A stretch of 64,000 bases of DNA, taken from positions 42,086 to 106,085 of the forward strand of contig CABUKE010000007.1 in assembly GCA_902492065.1 (NCBI GenBank), written 5' to 3'. The position numbers and the translations under genes are program-made. Source of the stretch: an uncultured Eubacteriales bacterium. GTDB lineage: Bacteria > Bacillota > Clostridia > UBA1381 > UMGS1253. Shown here one piece after another: positions 14,850-24,012 of the stretch. A model generated the notes under the pieces. The model was given only the letters and a program-made list of their open reading frames with translations, was not told where the DNA came from and made no database searches. Each line of letters starts with the position of its first letter. Position 1 is the first letter of the stretch.

Positions 14850-16667
14850 ATGATTAGAACAGATATGATTTCAACTGTTGGAAGAGCTTATCTTACCAGC
14901 AATATTGAGAATGACGAATATAGCTATCCAAAAGCTTTTTCCGCATCATCTTTGACATTTGTCCCTATTCGAAATAGTGCAGGTCGAGCCTTTGAAAAAT
15001 TAGACATTCGTTTTGTTAAAGATAATGTTACCGTGCTCATTGAAACAAAGCAGAACTTTACAAAGGCAGATGAAGAACAATTATCTGCTTATGTAGAATA
15101 TGAAAAAGCATTGACAGGTAATAAGACAGTTGCTATTTTAGCGAATACTGTAAACGACAATGTAAAAGTGTGGCGAGGCGTTGTTTCTGACAGTGATTTT
15201 ATGCCAAAAGAAACAGCTCTTCGATCTATGGACGAATATGTTGATTTTTACACTTCAAAAATCAATGATAAAGAAAAAGTGATGCAGAATACATATAAAC
15301 TTAATGAATTGTTGCATCGCCACAGTATCCCAGAGAAACTAAGAAGTCAGTTTGTTGGAACTTGCCTTCTTGCTCTGAAAAATGGATTAGATTATTCAAC
15401 ACCTTCTTTAACAGCAGCACAAATAAGAACGAGAGTAAAAGAAGTTCTTGAAGAATTATTGAATTCAGATATCAATAAGGCAGAAAAACTCGCTTTACTA
15501 AACCGTAATGTTTTGGGTGACCAATATATTCGTCAATTGAATATTGCCGCTTTTAGAGAAATTTTGAATTTTATTGAAAATAATATTCTTCCCTTTATAA
15601 ATGATAAGAGCACTTCCGGTCAAGATTTGCTGAATTTGTTTTTTGTAACATTCAATAAATATGTTGGTAAATCGGATAAAAACCAAGCATTTACACCTGA
15701 TCATATCACTGATTTTATGGCAAAAATCACCGGTGTGAATAAACATTCTGTTGTGCTTGATCCTTGTTGTGGCAGCGGATCATTTTTGGTTCGAGCAATG
15801 ACACAAGCATTAGACGATTGCGCTACTGCAGCTGAACAGGAAAATGTGAAGAAGCATCAGATATTTGGGATTGAATTTGATGAAAATGTATATGGTCTGG
15901 CAACCACTAATATGCTTATTCATTCCGATGGAAATTCAAATATTCGACAGGGCAGTTGTTTTGATTTAGCAGATTGGATAAAAGAAGCAAAACCAAATGT
16001 AATTCTAATGAATCCACCATATAACGGACAGCGTATTCATCTGCCAAAAAAATATGTTGCCACTTGGGGTAATAATAAAAAAGAAGATCCTTCTAAAGGA
16101 TTATATTTTGTTAAATATATCGCTGATACACTTAACTCAATCAACCTGCAGGCTAAACTGGCGGTATTACTTCCTGTAGCATGTGCTATCGGAACCAGCG
16201 GAGAAATTGCCCGCTTGAAGCGTGAAATATTGGAGGAAAATACACTTGATGCTGTATTCACTTTGCCAAATGAGATTTTTTATCCCGGTGCAAGTGCTTC
16301 AGCCTGTTGTATGGTGTTTAAAATCGGCACGAAACATAACGATGTTTCCAATCCCGATACTTTCTTCGGGTATTGTAAAGATGATGGGTTTAAAAAGAAG
16401 AAAAATCTGGGTCGTGTCGAGCAAATTGATACTGATACAGGCAAGAGTAAATGGGTAGAAATTGAACGTGAATGGATTGAACTGTATCGTAACAGGCGTG
16501 CCGTTGATGGTTTTTCTGCGACACATAAGGTCAACGGTGATGATGAATGGTTGTGCGAAGCATATATGAAAACCGATTATTCAAAGCTAACAGAACAAGA
16601 TTTTCAGCAGACAATCAATGATTATCTTGCTTACCTTGTGAAAGAGGGTAATGTATATGAATCTTAA
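14850..16667 (+). CDS. BcgI-like nuclease-methyltransferase subunit (type IIB-like restriction-modification)
   Basis: 605 residues. The N-terminal domain has a PD-(D/E)xK nuclease pattern: Asp52 in KLDIRF and Glu65-Thr-Lys67 in VLIETKQ. Residues ~150-290 are helical. The N6-adenine methylase core follows with motif I DPCCGSGSFL (~304-313) and catalytic motif IV NPPY (~389-392). This order, its size and the separate specificity subunit next door match BcgI-A of type IIB systems, which cut on both sides of the recognition site. It could also be an HsdM-like methylase with a degenerate nuclease domain. It overlaps the specificity gene by 11 bp. Confidence 0.8.
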   Translation: MIRTDMISTVGRAYLTSNIENDEYSYPKAFSASSLTFVPIRNSAGRAFEKLDIRFVKDNVTVLIETKQNFTKADEEQLSAYVEYEKALTGNKTVAILANTVNDNVKVWRGVVSDSDFMPKETALRSMDEYVDFYTSKINDKEKVMQNTYKLNELLHRHSIPEKLRSQFVGTCLLALKNGLDYSTPSLTAAQIRTRVKEVLEELLNSDINKAEKLALLNRNVLGDQYIRQLNIAAFREILNFIENNILPFINDKSTSGQDLLNLFFVTFNKYVGKSDKNQAFTPDHITDFMAKITGVNKHSVVLDPCCGSGSFLVRAMTQALDDCATAAEQENVKKHQIFGIEFDENVYGLATTNMLIHSDGNSNIRQGSCFDLADWIKEAKPNVILMNPPYNGQRIHLPKKYVATWGNNKKEDPSKGLYFVKYIADTLNSINLQAKLAVLLPVACAIGTSGEIARLKREILEENTLDAVFTLPNEIFYPGASASACCMVFKIGTKHNDVSNPDTFFGYCKDDGFKKKKNLGRVEQIDTDTGKSKWVEIEREWIELYRNRRAVDGFSATHKVNGDDEWLCEAYMKTDYSKLTEQDFQQTINDYLAYLVKEGNVYES

Positions 16668-17673
16668 TACACTATCGTGGAAAGAATTTACTATTGGTGA
16701 TTATTTTGATGTTTTCCTTTCTTCAGGAGATTTAAAAATTGACGACTGTGAACCTGGGAGTATTCCGCTTATTTCTTCTGGTTCTACTAATAATGGTATA
16801 GTCGGCTATATAGATGAAAAAGGCGATGGAAAGGCTCAGATATTTAAAGCAAATTGTATAACAGTAGATATGTTTTGTAATGCGTTTTATCAAAATAAAG
16901 ATTTTTATGCTGTAAGCCACGGAAGAGTCAATATTCTTTACCCGAAATTCAAATTGAATCTACAGATAGGCTTATTTATTTGCAATATAATAAAAAAAGA
17001 ACAGTTTAAATATTCGTACGGCAGAGCAGTTTATAGTTCGGAAATAGCAAGAATGATCGTAAAATTACCATCAACCGCTGTTGGTTTACCAGATTGGGAT
17101 TTTATGGAGCAATACATAAAGTCGTTGAATCACAAGCCGTTAACAACGGCCAATCAGGGAATGTGCGAATCACATACACTTGGTATTGAATCGTGGAAAC
17201 CATTTAAAGTAAATGAATTATTTGAAGTTAAATATGGCATAAATATGGAACTGAATACCTGCATAGAAGCTGAAGATGGTGATTCCAATGCAATAAATTT
17301 TGTTGCTCGTACAGAATCTAATAACGGAGTTAGTGCAAGAGTTAAACTCGTTGAAGGGAAAGAGCCTCAACCTGCAGGTTTAATTACTTGTGCAGGTGGC
17401 GGAAGTGTTCTATCCACTTTTCTGCAAGAAGAACCATTTTATAGCGGTCGAGATTTATATTTGCTTATTCCATTGCAACCTATGAGTAAACTTGCCAAAT
17501 TGTTTTGTATAACTGTTCTTAAGGCCAACAAATACCGTTATAGTTATGGTAGACAAGCTAACATAACATTACCATATTTGGAATTGCTGCTGCCAGCTAC
17601 AGTTGAAGGTCAACCTGACTTTGATTTTATGGAAAACTATATGAGGTCTTTGCCGTATGGGGATAGAATATAA
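16657..17673 (+). CDS. Restriction specificity subunit (HsdS/BcgI-B type)
   Basis: 338 residues in two similar halves. Each has an aromatic start (SWKEFTIGDYFDVF ~7-20; SWKPFKVNELFEVKYG ~183-198), a target recognition domain, and an end of the form LPSTAVGLPDWDFMEQYIKSL or LPATVEGQPDFDFMENYMRSL. Two recognition domains indicate a bipartite DNA target. The length is close to BcgI-B. The ATG at 16657 was preferred over 16651 because AGAGGG at 16643-16648 is then properly spaced. It partners the preceding nuclease-methylase. Confidence 0.85.
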   Translation: MNLNTLSWKEFTIGDYFDVFLSSGDLKIDDCEPGSIPLISSGSTNNGIVGYIDEKGDGKAQIFKANCITVDMFCNAFYQNKDFYAVSHGRVNILYPKFKLNLQIGLFICNIIKKEQFKYSYGRAVYSSEIARMIVKLPSTAVGLPDWDFMEQYIKSLNHKPLTTANQGMCESHTLGIESWKPFKVNELFEVKYGINMELNTCIEAEDGDSNAINFVARTESNNGVSARVKLVEGKEPQPAGLITCAGGGSVLSTFLQEEPFYSGRDLYLLIPLQPMSKLAKLFCITVLKANKYRYSYGRQANITLPYLELLLPATVEGQPDFDFMENYMRSLPYGDRI

Positions 17674-17685
17674 AGGAGAACAAAA

Positions 17686-19893
17686 ATGAACATTGCCTTT
17701 GTGGAAATAAAAAACTTCAGAAAATTGAAAAGTTGCAGAATTGATTTAAGTCCTAAATCTACAATATTTGTTGGAGCAAATAACAGCGGAAAAACATCGG
17801 CAATGTTTGCTCTTGTTAAGTTTTTAAAAAAGCGTCAACTTATTATAGAAGACTTCACAATATCTAATTTGGCATCCATTGCACATTTAGGTGATAGATA
17901 TGTTGATGATACGACCCCTATTATGCCTAAAATTGAGGATTGGAAAGATATTTGTCCTTTCATTGATGTATGGCTTGATGTTCGCGAGGATGAACTACGA
18001 TATGTTGCTGATATTATTCCAACACTTTCGTGGCGTAGTGGTAAAATAGGCATACGATTAATATATGAACCCAAAGATGTAGAGAAATTATTTCAAGAAT
18101 ATGTAGCAGCATATAAATTGGCACGCACAAGATCTAATAAGGCTAAATTATGGCCGTTGGATTTAACGGATTATCTGCATGATAAACTGAAAAGTCATTT
18201 TGTTATGAATGCTTATATTCTCGATCCATCTAAGATAATTGAGCTTGCGGAAGATAGCGTCGCCTGTCCACAAGAAACCCCGTATAATAATTCTCCGATA
18301 GATTTCGATCCATTTAAAAAGCTAATACGAATTGACATCATTTCTGCACAGCGAGGGCTTGAAGATTCTAATGAAGATGACGATGATTCAAAAAGTGAAA
18401 GCAACTTGCTATCAGCACAATTAAGGGATTACTATGACAGACAGTTGGACCCCGAACGTAAGCCATCTACCTCTGATATACGAGCGCTTAATGAGATGCA
18501 GGCCGCCAAAGAAGTGTTTGACAAACAGATTTCTAAACGTTTCCAAAGTGCTATGGATGAATTGGCTAAGTTTGGATATCCGGGCAAGTATAATCCTAGT
18601 ATTGTAATCGAAGCGAAAACTCAAACAAGAGATATTATATCGCGCAGCACAGTTGTAAAATATCCGATTTTTTCGGATGGCGATAACAAGTACAAGCTGC
18701 CAGAACGGTTCAATGGCTTAGGTTATCAAAATTTGATTTCTATGTCTTTCAAGCTGATGAGTTTTAGAGATTCTTGGATAAACGGTAATAGACGCAAGGC
18801 AGATGACGAAGAACTTGAAGCAATACAACCTATTCATTTAGTATTGATTGAAGAGCCTGAAGCGCATTTGCATGTTCAAGTTCAGCAAGTGTTTATAAAA
18901 AATGCCTATGATATTTTGAGAAACAACCCAATGTTAAAAAACAAAAATGATTATTGCACTCAGATGATTGTTTCTACTCATTCGAGCAGTATAGCGCTTG
19001 AATGTAAATTTTCTGACCTTAGATATTTTAGGAGAACTAAAAGCGCCGAAGGATTGCCAATATCAGTAGTAATCAATTTATCCAGTGTGTTTGGCGTATC
19101 TACCCAAACATCTCGTTTCGTGACAAGATATCTAAGAACAACCCATTGTGATCTGTTTTTTGCCGATGCTGCTATATTGGTAGAGGGTACCGGAGAACGC
19201 ATATTTATGCCCTATTTCATCAACAAGTATGAAGTTCTGAATGACGCATATATTTCTGTTTTGGAAATTGGCGGACGCTATGCACACTATTTGAAACCTT
19301 TGATTGATACCATAGGAATATCCTGTTTGGTCATTACCGATATAGATTGTGCTTATGGCAAGAAAAAAGCAAGTGCAAAGCCTGAACGTGGTAAAAAATA
19401 TTTCTCATCTAATCCAACCATCCAAAACTGGATAATAAAAAATGTGGATTTTGACTATCTCTTAGATCTTGGTTTTGACAACAAAGTTGAATACAATCTC
19501 AATATTGCTGAAGCGAAAACAAGAATAGCATACCAAACACCGGTAAAAGTTTCATTTACTGATAAAACTGAGCATGAATTTATTCCAACAACATTCGAAG
19601 ACTCATTAGCATATACAAATTTTGACAGTTTTAAAAACATGAAAGGGAATGGACTTATAAAAAAATTCAAGAATGCTTTTAAAACAGAAAACGTAGCGAC
19701 CATACCGCAAGATGTATATAATGCTATTAAAAGCAAAAGTGCCGATAAAGCTGAATTTGCATTAGATATGATATTTAATAAAGATCCGCAAAACATTGTG
19801 ATTCCTACATATATTGCAGAAGGATTGGAATGGTTAGAAAAAGAGATAATATCCAAAGATAACAACGATTTTCTAAGTAAGGAGAACGAATGA
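17686..19893 (+). CDS. OLD-family ATP-dependent endonuclease (ABC ATPase plus TOPRIM)
   Basis: 735 residues. The ABC-type ATPase has Walker A GANNSGKT (30-37) and Walker B HLVLIEEPEAHLH (~384-396), followed by the switch region STHSSSIALE. The C-terminal TOPRIM nuclease domain shows ILVEGTGERIFMPYFI (~497-512) and VITDIDCAYG (~549-558), the metal-binding Glu and Asp-x-Asp. Class 2 OLD proteins are typically paired with a UvrD-type helicase, as in Gabija (GajA). That is the arrangement here, with a 4-bp ATGA overlap to the helicase gene. It is larger than the GajA proteins I know of and follows restriction genes by only 12 bp, so calling it true Gabija is not secure. Confidence 0.82.
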   Translation: MNIAFVEIKNFRKLKSCRIDLSPKSTIFVGANNSGKTSAMFALVKFLKKRQLIIEDFTISNLASIAHLGDRYVDDTTPIMPKIEDWKDICPFIDVWLDVREDELRYVADIIPTLSWRSGKIGIRLIYEPKDVEKLFQEYVAAYKLARTRSNKAKLWPLDLTDYLHDKLKSHFVMNAYILDPSKIIELAEDSVACPQETPYNNSPIDFDPFKKLIRIDIISAQRGLEDSNEDDDDSKSESNLLSAQLRDYYDRQLDPERKPSTSDIRALNEMQAAKEVFDKQISKRFQSAMDELAKFGYPGKYNPSIVIEAKTQTRDIISRSTVVKYPIFSDGDNKYKLPERFNGLGYQNLISMSFKLMSFRDSWINGNRRKADDEELEAIQPIHLVLIEEPEAHLHVQVQQVFIKNAYDILRNNPMLKNKNDYCTQMIVSTHSSSIALECKFSDLRYFRRTKSAEGLPISVVINLSSVFGVSTQTSRFVTRYLRTTHCDLFFADAAILVEGTGERIFMPYFINKYEVLNDAYISVLEIGGRYAHYLKPLIDTIGISCLVITDIDCAYGKKKASAKPERGKKYFSSNPTIQNWIIKNVDFDYLLDLGFDNKVEYNLNIAEAKTRIAYQTPVKVSFTDKTEHEFIPTTFEDSLAYTNFDSFKNMKGNGLIKKFKNAFKTENVATIPQDVYNAIKSKSADKAEFALDMIFNKDPQNIVIPTYIAEGLEWLEKEIISKDNNDFLSKENE

Positions 19894-21740
19894 TGGAGTC
19901 AGTTCATAATATTACTGATGATAACAGAGATAGTGCTGCCGACAGCATTATTCAAAGTTGTCTAGATTTAAAGAACCCAAAGAGCTTTTTCCTTTTCGCT
20001 GGCGCTGGAAGTGGAAAAACAAGAAGCCTTGTATCTGCGTTAGACTACATAAATATGACCTTCGGCAGAGAACTTAAACTAAAAAATCGAATGATTGCTG
20101 TTATTACTTATACTAAGGCTGCAAGAGATGAGATAAAACGCAGATGCCACTATAATCCCTTGTTTGAAATTTCAACCATTCACAGCTTTGCATGGAAACT
20201 AATATATCCACACACAGAAGATATACGTACATGGCTTAAAAACGATATAAATACTAGAATCAATGAAGTCGAAACCAAATTAGCATCTATCAAAAATAAA
20301 GCGACAAAATCATATAAACAAACCGAAGAGAAACTGAGTAAGCTCAAAAAACGATTAGAGCATTTGGATTCGGTAAAGCGTTTTATTTATAATCCAGATG
20401 GTATAAATACAGAGAGTAATTCATTAGATCATGCTGAGGTTATAAAAATATTGGTGGATTTGTTATTGCATCAAGAGACTATGCAGAAAATTCTTGTCGA
20501 TACATATCCGGTTTTGCTGATTGATGAAAGCCAAGATACAAAAAAGGATTTGATGAATGTTTTTTTATTTATACAGGAAAAATACTCTTATCGCTTTTCT
20601 ATGGGTTTGTTGGGCGATGTAATGCAACGAATTTATTCTGAAGGGAAAGAGGATTTATATACATCTATTCCTGTTTCTTGGGAGACTCCTTCAAAAATCA
20701 TGAACCATCGAAGTAGAAAAAGAATTGTTGATTTGTGTAATTTGATAAGGAAACCAGTAGATGGAATTGAACAGAGAGCACGTTCAAATAAAGAAGGTGG
20801 TTTTGTTCGTGTTTTTGTATCCTCGCGAGAAAACCCATACGATACTGAACAAAAAGCACAATTTCAAATGGCTGAAATTACCTGTGATGAAAAATGGAAA
20901 ATATCAGGAGAAGTAAAAAAACTAACTATTGAACACAAAATGGCAGCAGAACGATTAGGTTTTAATAAATTGTTTAATGCTCTCGATAATGTTGCCACAT
21001 ATAAGCAAGGATTACGTGAAGGTTTATTATCAGTCATAGGCGTTTTTACACATATTTTATTACCCCTACACAAAGCTGATTTAGAAAATAATCCTTTTGA
21101 AAAAGCAAAGGTCGTAAAAGAAAATGCAATTATTTACAAAGACAAGAATGTCGTTTTAACGAATGAATCTTTGGATAAGCTTCAAACTGGCATTAATAGT
21201 TTGTCTTCATGCTGGAAAGATGAAGATCCCCCGTGCCGTGAACTATTGCAGATAATTTACGATCATAAACTTTTTCCTATTTCAAGAGATCTTCAGCAAC
21301 TTTTGGAAAATCCGCCAATTGAAGGTGATGAAGATTATCAAAAATTATGCGGGCTTTCTGAGGCGCTTGAAGCCCCTTTTTCTGAAATCGAACGCTATTG
21401 GGAATATATTAATGGTAATGCAAGTTTTGACACCCATCAAGGCGTAAAAGGATTAGAGTTTGACCGTGTGATGGTTATCATTGATGAAAAATCGTCTCAA
21501 GGAACGATGTTTAATTACGATAAGCTTTTAGGAATAGCGTCCAAATCATCAACGGATTTAAAAAATGAGCTCGAAGGTAAGGAAACCACACTTGATCGAA
21601 CACGACGATTGTTGTATGTGACGTGTAGCAGAGCAATCAATAGTCTGGCTATAGTTTACTACACCGACAAAATAGAAGAGGCAATTTGTTCCCTAACTGC
21701 CACTGGATGGTTTGAAGAAAAAGAGATTAAAATACTGTAG
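19890..21740 (+). CDS. UvrD/Rep-like superfamily 1 helicase (GajB-like)
   Basis: 616 residues. Walker A FAGAGSGKTRSL (~37-48), motif Ia-like VITYTKAARDEIKRR, STIHSFAW, motif II LLIDESQDTKKDL (~209-221), motif V region DTHQGVKGLEFDRVMVI and motif VI RTRRLLYVTCSRA (~570-582) identify a UvrD-family enzyme. It unwinds or senses DNA with ATP. Residues ~120-170 are a charged, probably coiled insertion (INEVETKLASIKNKATKSYKQTEEK). Its start overlaps the OLD gene stop (ATGA). Together they resemble the GajA-GajB pair, where the helicase activates the nuclease on phage attack. No gene follows on this strand in the element. Confidence 0.85.
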   Translation: MMESVHNITDDNRDSAADSIIQSCLDLKNPKSFFLFAGAGSGKTRSLVSALDYINMTFGRELKLKNRMIAVITYTKAARDEIKRRCHYNPLFEISTIHSFAWKLIYPHTEDIRTWLKNDINTRINEVETKLASIKNKATKSYKQTEEKLSKLKKRLEHLDSVKRFIYNPDGINTESNSLDHAEVIKILVDLLLHQETMQKILVDTYPVLLIDESQDTKKDLMNVFLFIQEKYSYRFSMGLLGDVMQRIYSEGKEDLYTSIPVSWETPSKIMNHRSRKRIVDLCNLIRKPVDGIEQRARSNKEGGFVRVFVSSRENPYDTEQKAQFQMAEITCDEKWKISGEVKKLTIEHKMAAERLGFNKLFNALDNVATYKQGLREGLLSVIGVFTHILLPLHKADLENNPFEKAKVVKENAIIYKDKNVVLTNESLDKLQTGINSLSSCWKDEDPPCRELLQIIYDHKLFPISRDLQQLLENPPIEGDEDYQKLCGLSEALEAPFSEIERYWEYINGNASFDTHQGVKGLEFDRVMVIIDEKSSQGTMFNYDKLLGIASKSSTDLKNELEGKETTLDRTRRLLYVTCSRAINSLAIVYYTDKIEEAICSLTATGWFEEKEIKIL

Positions 21741-21812
21741 TTTCTCTTTTAGGACTTTTTAGTGAGAAAAATTCTAATGGTAATAAAATATGATATCCCT
21801 AAATCAATGAAA

Positions 21813-21842
21813 TGGCGGCAGAAAGTTTGACCTCTGCCGCCA
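21813..21842. terminator. Hairpin between the convergent helicase and tnpV genes
   Basis: A perfect 10-bp stem TGGCGGCAGA / TCTGCCGCCA with a 10-nt loop, 7 bp from the tnpV stop. It is placed to end transcription from both sides, although the T runs are weak. Confidence 0.6.
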
Positions 21843-21848
21843 TAAAAA

Positions 21849-22220
21849 TTATACCGTATAAATCAATTCAGCCTTTACAATTTCAACTGAGCGATTGCGG
21901 ATATTATTCATTCTCCTTACCCACTCCATTTGATTTTCTTTCTTAAGATCTTCGGTTACACCTTCGTTTTCAGCAAAGTAATCTATCAGCTCATTCAGCA
22001 TTCTATAAGCTTCACGATTAAGTGCATAGAGATATTCATCCAGTTTGCCCTGCAGAATTAAAGATGAATAGAAACCTTTGCGATAATTTTTTATAAATTC
22101 TTTATGCAGTCTGCCGTACACTCCAAGCGGGCGGTGCTTTTTTGGCACTTCCACGTTAGGGAAATAAAAATCCCCTCGTTTTACATACTCAATTCCATTT
22201 TCAATAAATCTTTCTTTCAT
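21849..22220 (-). CDS. tnpV: TnpV-family transposon-encoded protein
   Basis: 123 residues. The pattern IENGIEYVKRGDFYFPNVEVP..PLGVYGRLHKEFIKNYRKGFYSSLILQGKLDEYL..LKKENQMEWVRRMNNIRNRSVEIVKAELIY matches the small TnpV proteins carried by many mobilizable Firmicutes elements. The function is unknown. It is not a transposase by itself. It is the last gene of the leftward mobility block, separated from mob by a palindrome. Confidence 0.8.
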   Translation of the reverse strand: MKERFIENGIEYVKRGDFYFPNVEVPKKHRPLGVYGRLHKEFIKNYRKGFYSSLILQGKLDEYLYALNREAYRMLNELIDYFAENEGVTEDLKKENQMEWVRRMNNIRNRSVEIVKAELIYTV

Positions 22221-22259
22221 GGTTAAACTCTCCTTTTCTTTTTGTCCCTAACCACCCGA

Positions 22260-22282
22260 ACAGGAATGTGGCACATTCCTGT
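22260..22282. repeat. 23-bp palindrome, copy 1
   Basis: ACAGGAATGTG-g-CACATTCCTGT, an 11-bp perfect inverted repeat between mob and tnpV. An almost identical copy lies at 23696-23718, so the pair brackets the mob gene. Confidence 0.8.
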
Positions 22283-22303
22283 TCAGACAATTAAGGGAAA
22301 GCT

Positions 22304-23443
22304 TTATTTTACAATTTCTGAACGATCATGTGATTTCGATTTCCCTGCAAGTTTCAAAATCTCTTTAATCTTATCCAAGCCGAGAAACGATTTTATCTTA
22401 TCGTAATCTCTCAGCTGCGTTTTTAATTTACTGTTTTCCAAATTAAGATGCCAGACTCTTGATTTATAATCGTCTTTTTCTTTAGTTAAGCTTGCAATGA
22501 TTTCAGATGATTTTGCTTCAGCTTTCTCTGCCCGGTAACATCTTCGTGCAAGATTTTTTACAATCTCCAAAAGCTTTTTTATCAGCGGTTCGACATACTT
22601 GGTTTTATAAGTCTTTGCAGGCATTAAAGGTGACGGATCTTTTAATACAAAGTCCTCATCGTTATCTTTAATTTTCCTGACAGTTGCCATTGCATATTCC
22701 TCAGCGTTTTTGTAATTTTTCATCTGCTCCTTAAGTTCGTCTTTTTTGTTCTCCAGCTTTTCGACTTCTTTGACGAGTTTCTCTTTTTTAAATTCACTCA
22801 CAGTTTTATGCTTTTCGTGTGTATTTTTTTGATCCCATTCAATGCCGTGTTCAAGCATGACTTGTGATAAAACTTCTTTTTCGGAAGCAACCCACCGATT
22901 CAATTCTGTATCAGAACGGCTTCCGCTGACAAAGCCTTGTGCTTCCAATGCTTTCTTTAAAGACACTCTTGTTTCAAGTCCGCGTTTGCTATTTGTCGTA
23001 AAAGGAATAAAGTCGATATGCAGATGCGGCGTTGCTTCATCCATGTGAAGATGTGCAGAGAACACTCTAAGATTCTGATTTCGTTTTTCAAAATCGTGCA
23101 TATACTTATCCAGTATCTTTTTCGCAAGCTCGCCGTTTTTGGTTTCAGCACCCATTGTATCTTTATCACCGATTTGAAGTATGATCTCATGGAATGGTTT
23201 TTCCTGTTTGCCGGTTCTGATTTTTTCATAATAATTGGAAATCACCCTGTCGCTTCTGGTTTGTTTTGCATTATACTTTTGAAGTGCTTCATTAAAGAGT
23301 TCATGATACACATCTTGAATTTTTTCGTTGCAGTATGTGATGTTATTTTTCGTTCTTTCTCCGTCAACATTTTCTGCGATAAAATCTCTGTTATTGTGTG
23401 TTGTAGAGCCTTTTCCAACCATTGCGCTAATCGTTCTTTTCAT
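22304..23443 (-). CDS. mob: MobV-family relaxase (plasmid recombination/mobilization protein)
   Basis: 379 residues. The N-terminal relaxase domain has the metal-binding motif HLHMDEATPHLHIDFIPF (~131-148), characteristic of MobV (Pre/Mob) relaxases that nick oriT and pilot the strand during mobilization. The C-terminal ~170 residues are charged and coiled (EKLVKEVEKLENKKDELKEQM). RBS AGGTGA precedes the start. A hairpin-rich 295-bp region upstream is the likely oriT. With MobC-like and RepA-like genes upstream on the same strand it makes the transfer block of the element. Confidence 0.9.
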   Translation of the reverse strand: MKRTISAMVGKGSTTHNNRDFIAENVDGERTKNNITYCNEKIQDVYHELFNEALQKYNAKQTRSDRVISNYYEKIRTGKQEKPFHEIILQIGDKDTMGAETKNGELAKKILDKYMHDFEKRNQNLRVFSAHLHMDEATPHLHIDFIPFTTNSKRGLETRVSLKKALEAQGFVSGSRSDTELNRWVASEKEVLSQVMLEHGIEWDQKNTHEKHKTVSEFKKEKLVKEVEKLENKKDELKEQMKNYKNAEEYAMATVRKIKDNDEDFVLKDPSPLMPAKTYKTKYVEPLIKKLLEIVKNLARRCYRAEKAEAKSSEIIASLTKEKDDYKSRVWHLNLENSKLKTQLRDYDKIKSFLGLDKIKEILKLAGKSKSHDRSEIVK

Positions 23444-23738
23444 AAAAATATCACCTCTTTTCGGCTTGCTTCGGTTCTGTTACTCTTGTCAAGAGTAACG
23501 CAAAAGCACTTTTGTCAGCAAGCCAACAAAAATGCCGGCAGTCTGCGACTGTTTGCGCTCTTGCAGAGGGCATATCGGCTTGCGCCGATATGTATGCCGC
23601 GTGTTGCGTCATACATAGCAAAGCAATAAAATTCCTGCCCGGAAATTTCTTGCTTTGCCTATCGGTAAATCGTCATTTCATTCCTCATTACCGAAACAGG
23701 AATGTGCCACATTCCTGTAAATATCTCTTATGGAAAAA
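23444..23738. other. Hairpin-rich region upstream of mob, candidate oriT
   Basis: No open frame is convincing here. Four strong inverted repeats occur: GTTACTCTT/AAGAGTAAC (23479-23499), CATATCGGC/GCCGATATG (23571-23592), GCAAAGCAA..TTGCTTTGC with an inner AAATTCC/GGAAATTT (23618-23658), and the palindrome at 23696-23718. MobV relaxases nick at hairpins just upstream of their own gene, so the first, 36 bp from the mob start, is the best nic-site candidate (inference). Confidence 0.5.
23696..23718. repeat. 23-bp palindrome, copy 2
   Basis: ACAGGAATGTG-c-CACATTCCTGT, differing from copy 1 (22260-22282) only in the central base. Confidence 0.8.
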
Positions 23739-23996
23739 TCACCACCGGAAGCTTTCCGGTACTCCTTTTTCATCGAGATATTTCTTGCGTGCTTCCTCAC
23801 GCTCCTGCTCCGTTTCTGCGATTTTGTATTTTGTGTAATAACTCCGCATGGTAATTCTGTCTAACTTCCTCTGAAGCTCTTTTTTAATTTCACGCTCCAG
23901 ATCGAATATTTCCTCATTGTCAAATCCGATTTCTTCGCTGTAAAAATATTTAATCATTTTCACAAACAGAGCTTCGCTTATTTGCAGCTGTTTCAT
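23739..23996 (-). CDS. Small conserved protein of mobilizable elements
   Basis: 85 residues, function unknown. Sequence features: an N-terminal helix (LQISEALFVKMIKYFY), a highly charged middle, and the end YTKYKIAETEQEREEARKKYLDEKGVPESFRW, which I associate with small proteins found next to Mob genes in Firmicutes. The ATG at 23996 has GGAGAG upstream. A longer frame from 24086 only translates the 9-bp repeats at 24013-24087 and was discarded. Confidence 0.6.
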   Translation of the reverse strand: MKQLQISEALFVKMIKYFYSEEIGFDNEEIFDLEREIKKELQRKLDRITMRSYYTKYKIAETEQEREEARKKYLDEKGVPESFRW

Positions 23997-24012
23997 AATT
24001 TTCTCTCCTTTC

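Noticed and set aside
17686..21740. Plain call of Gabija
   Set aside because: The pair has the right families and order, but protein sizes and linkage to restriction genes differ, so only a Gabija-like label is justified.
21849..22220. TnpV as evidence of an insertion sequence
   Set aside because: No transposase or terminal inverted repeats are present; TnpV is a passenger of mobilizable elements.
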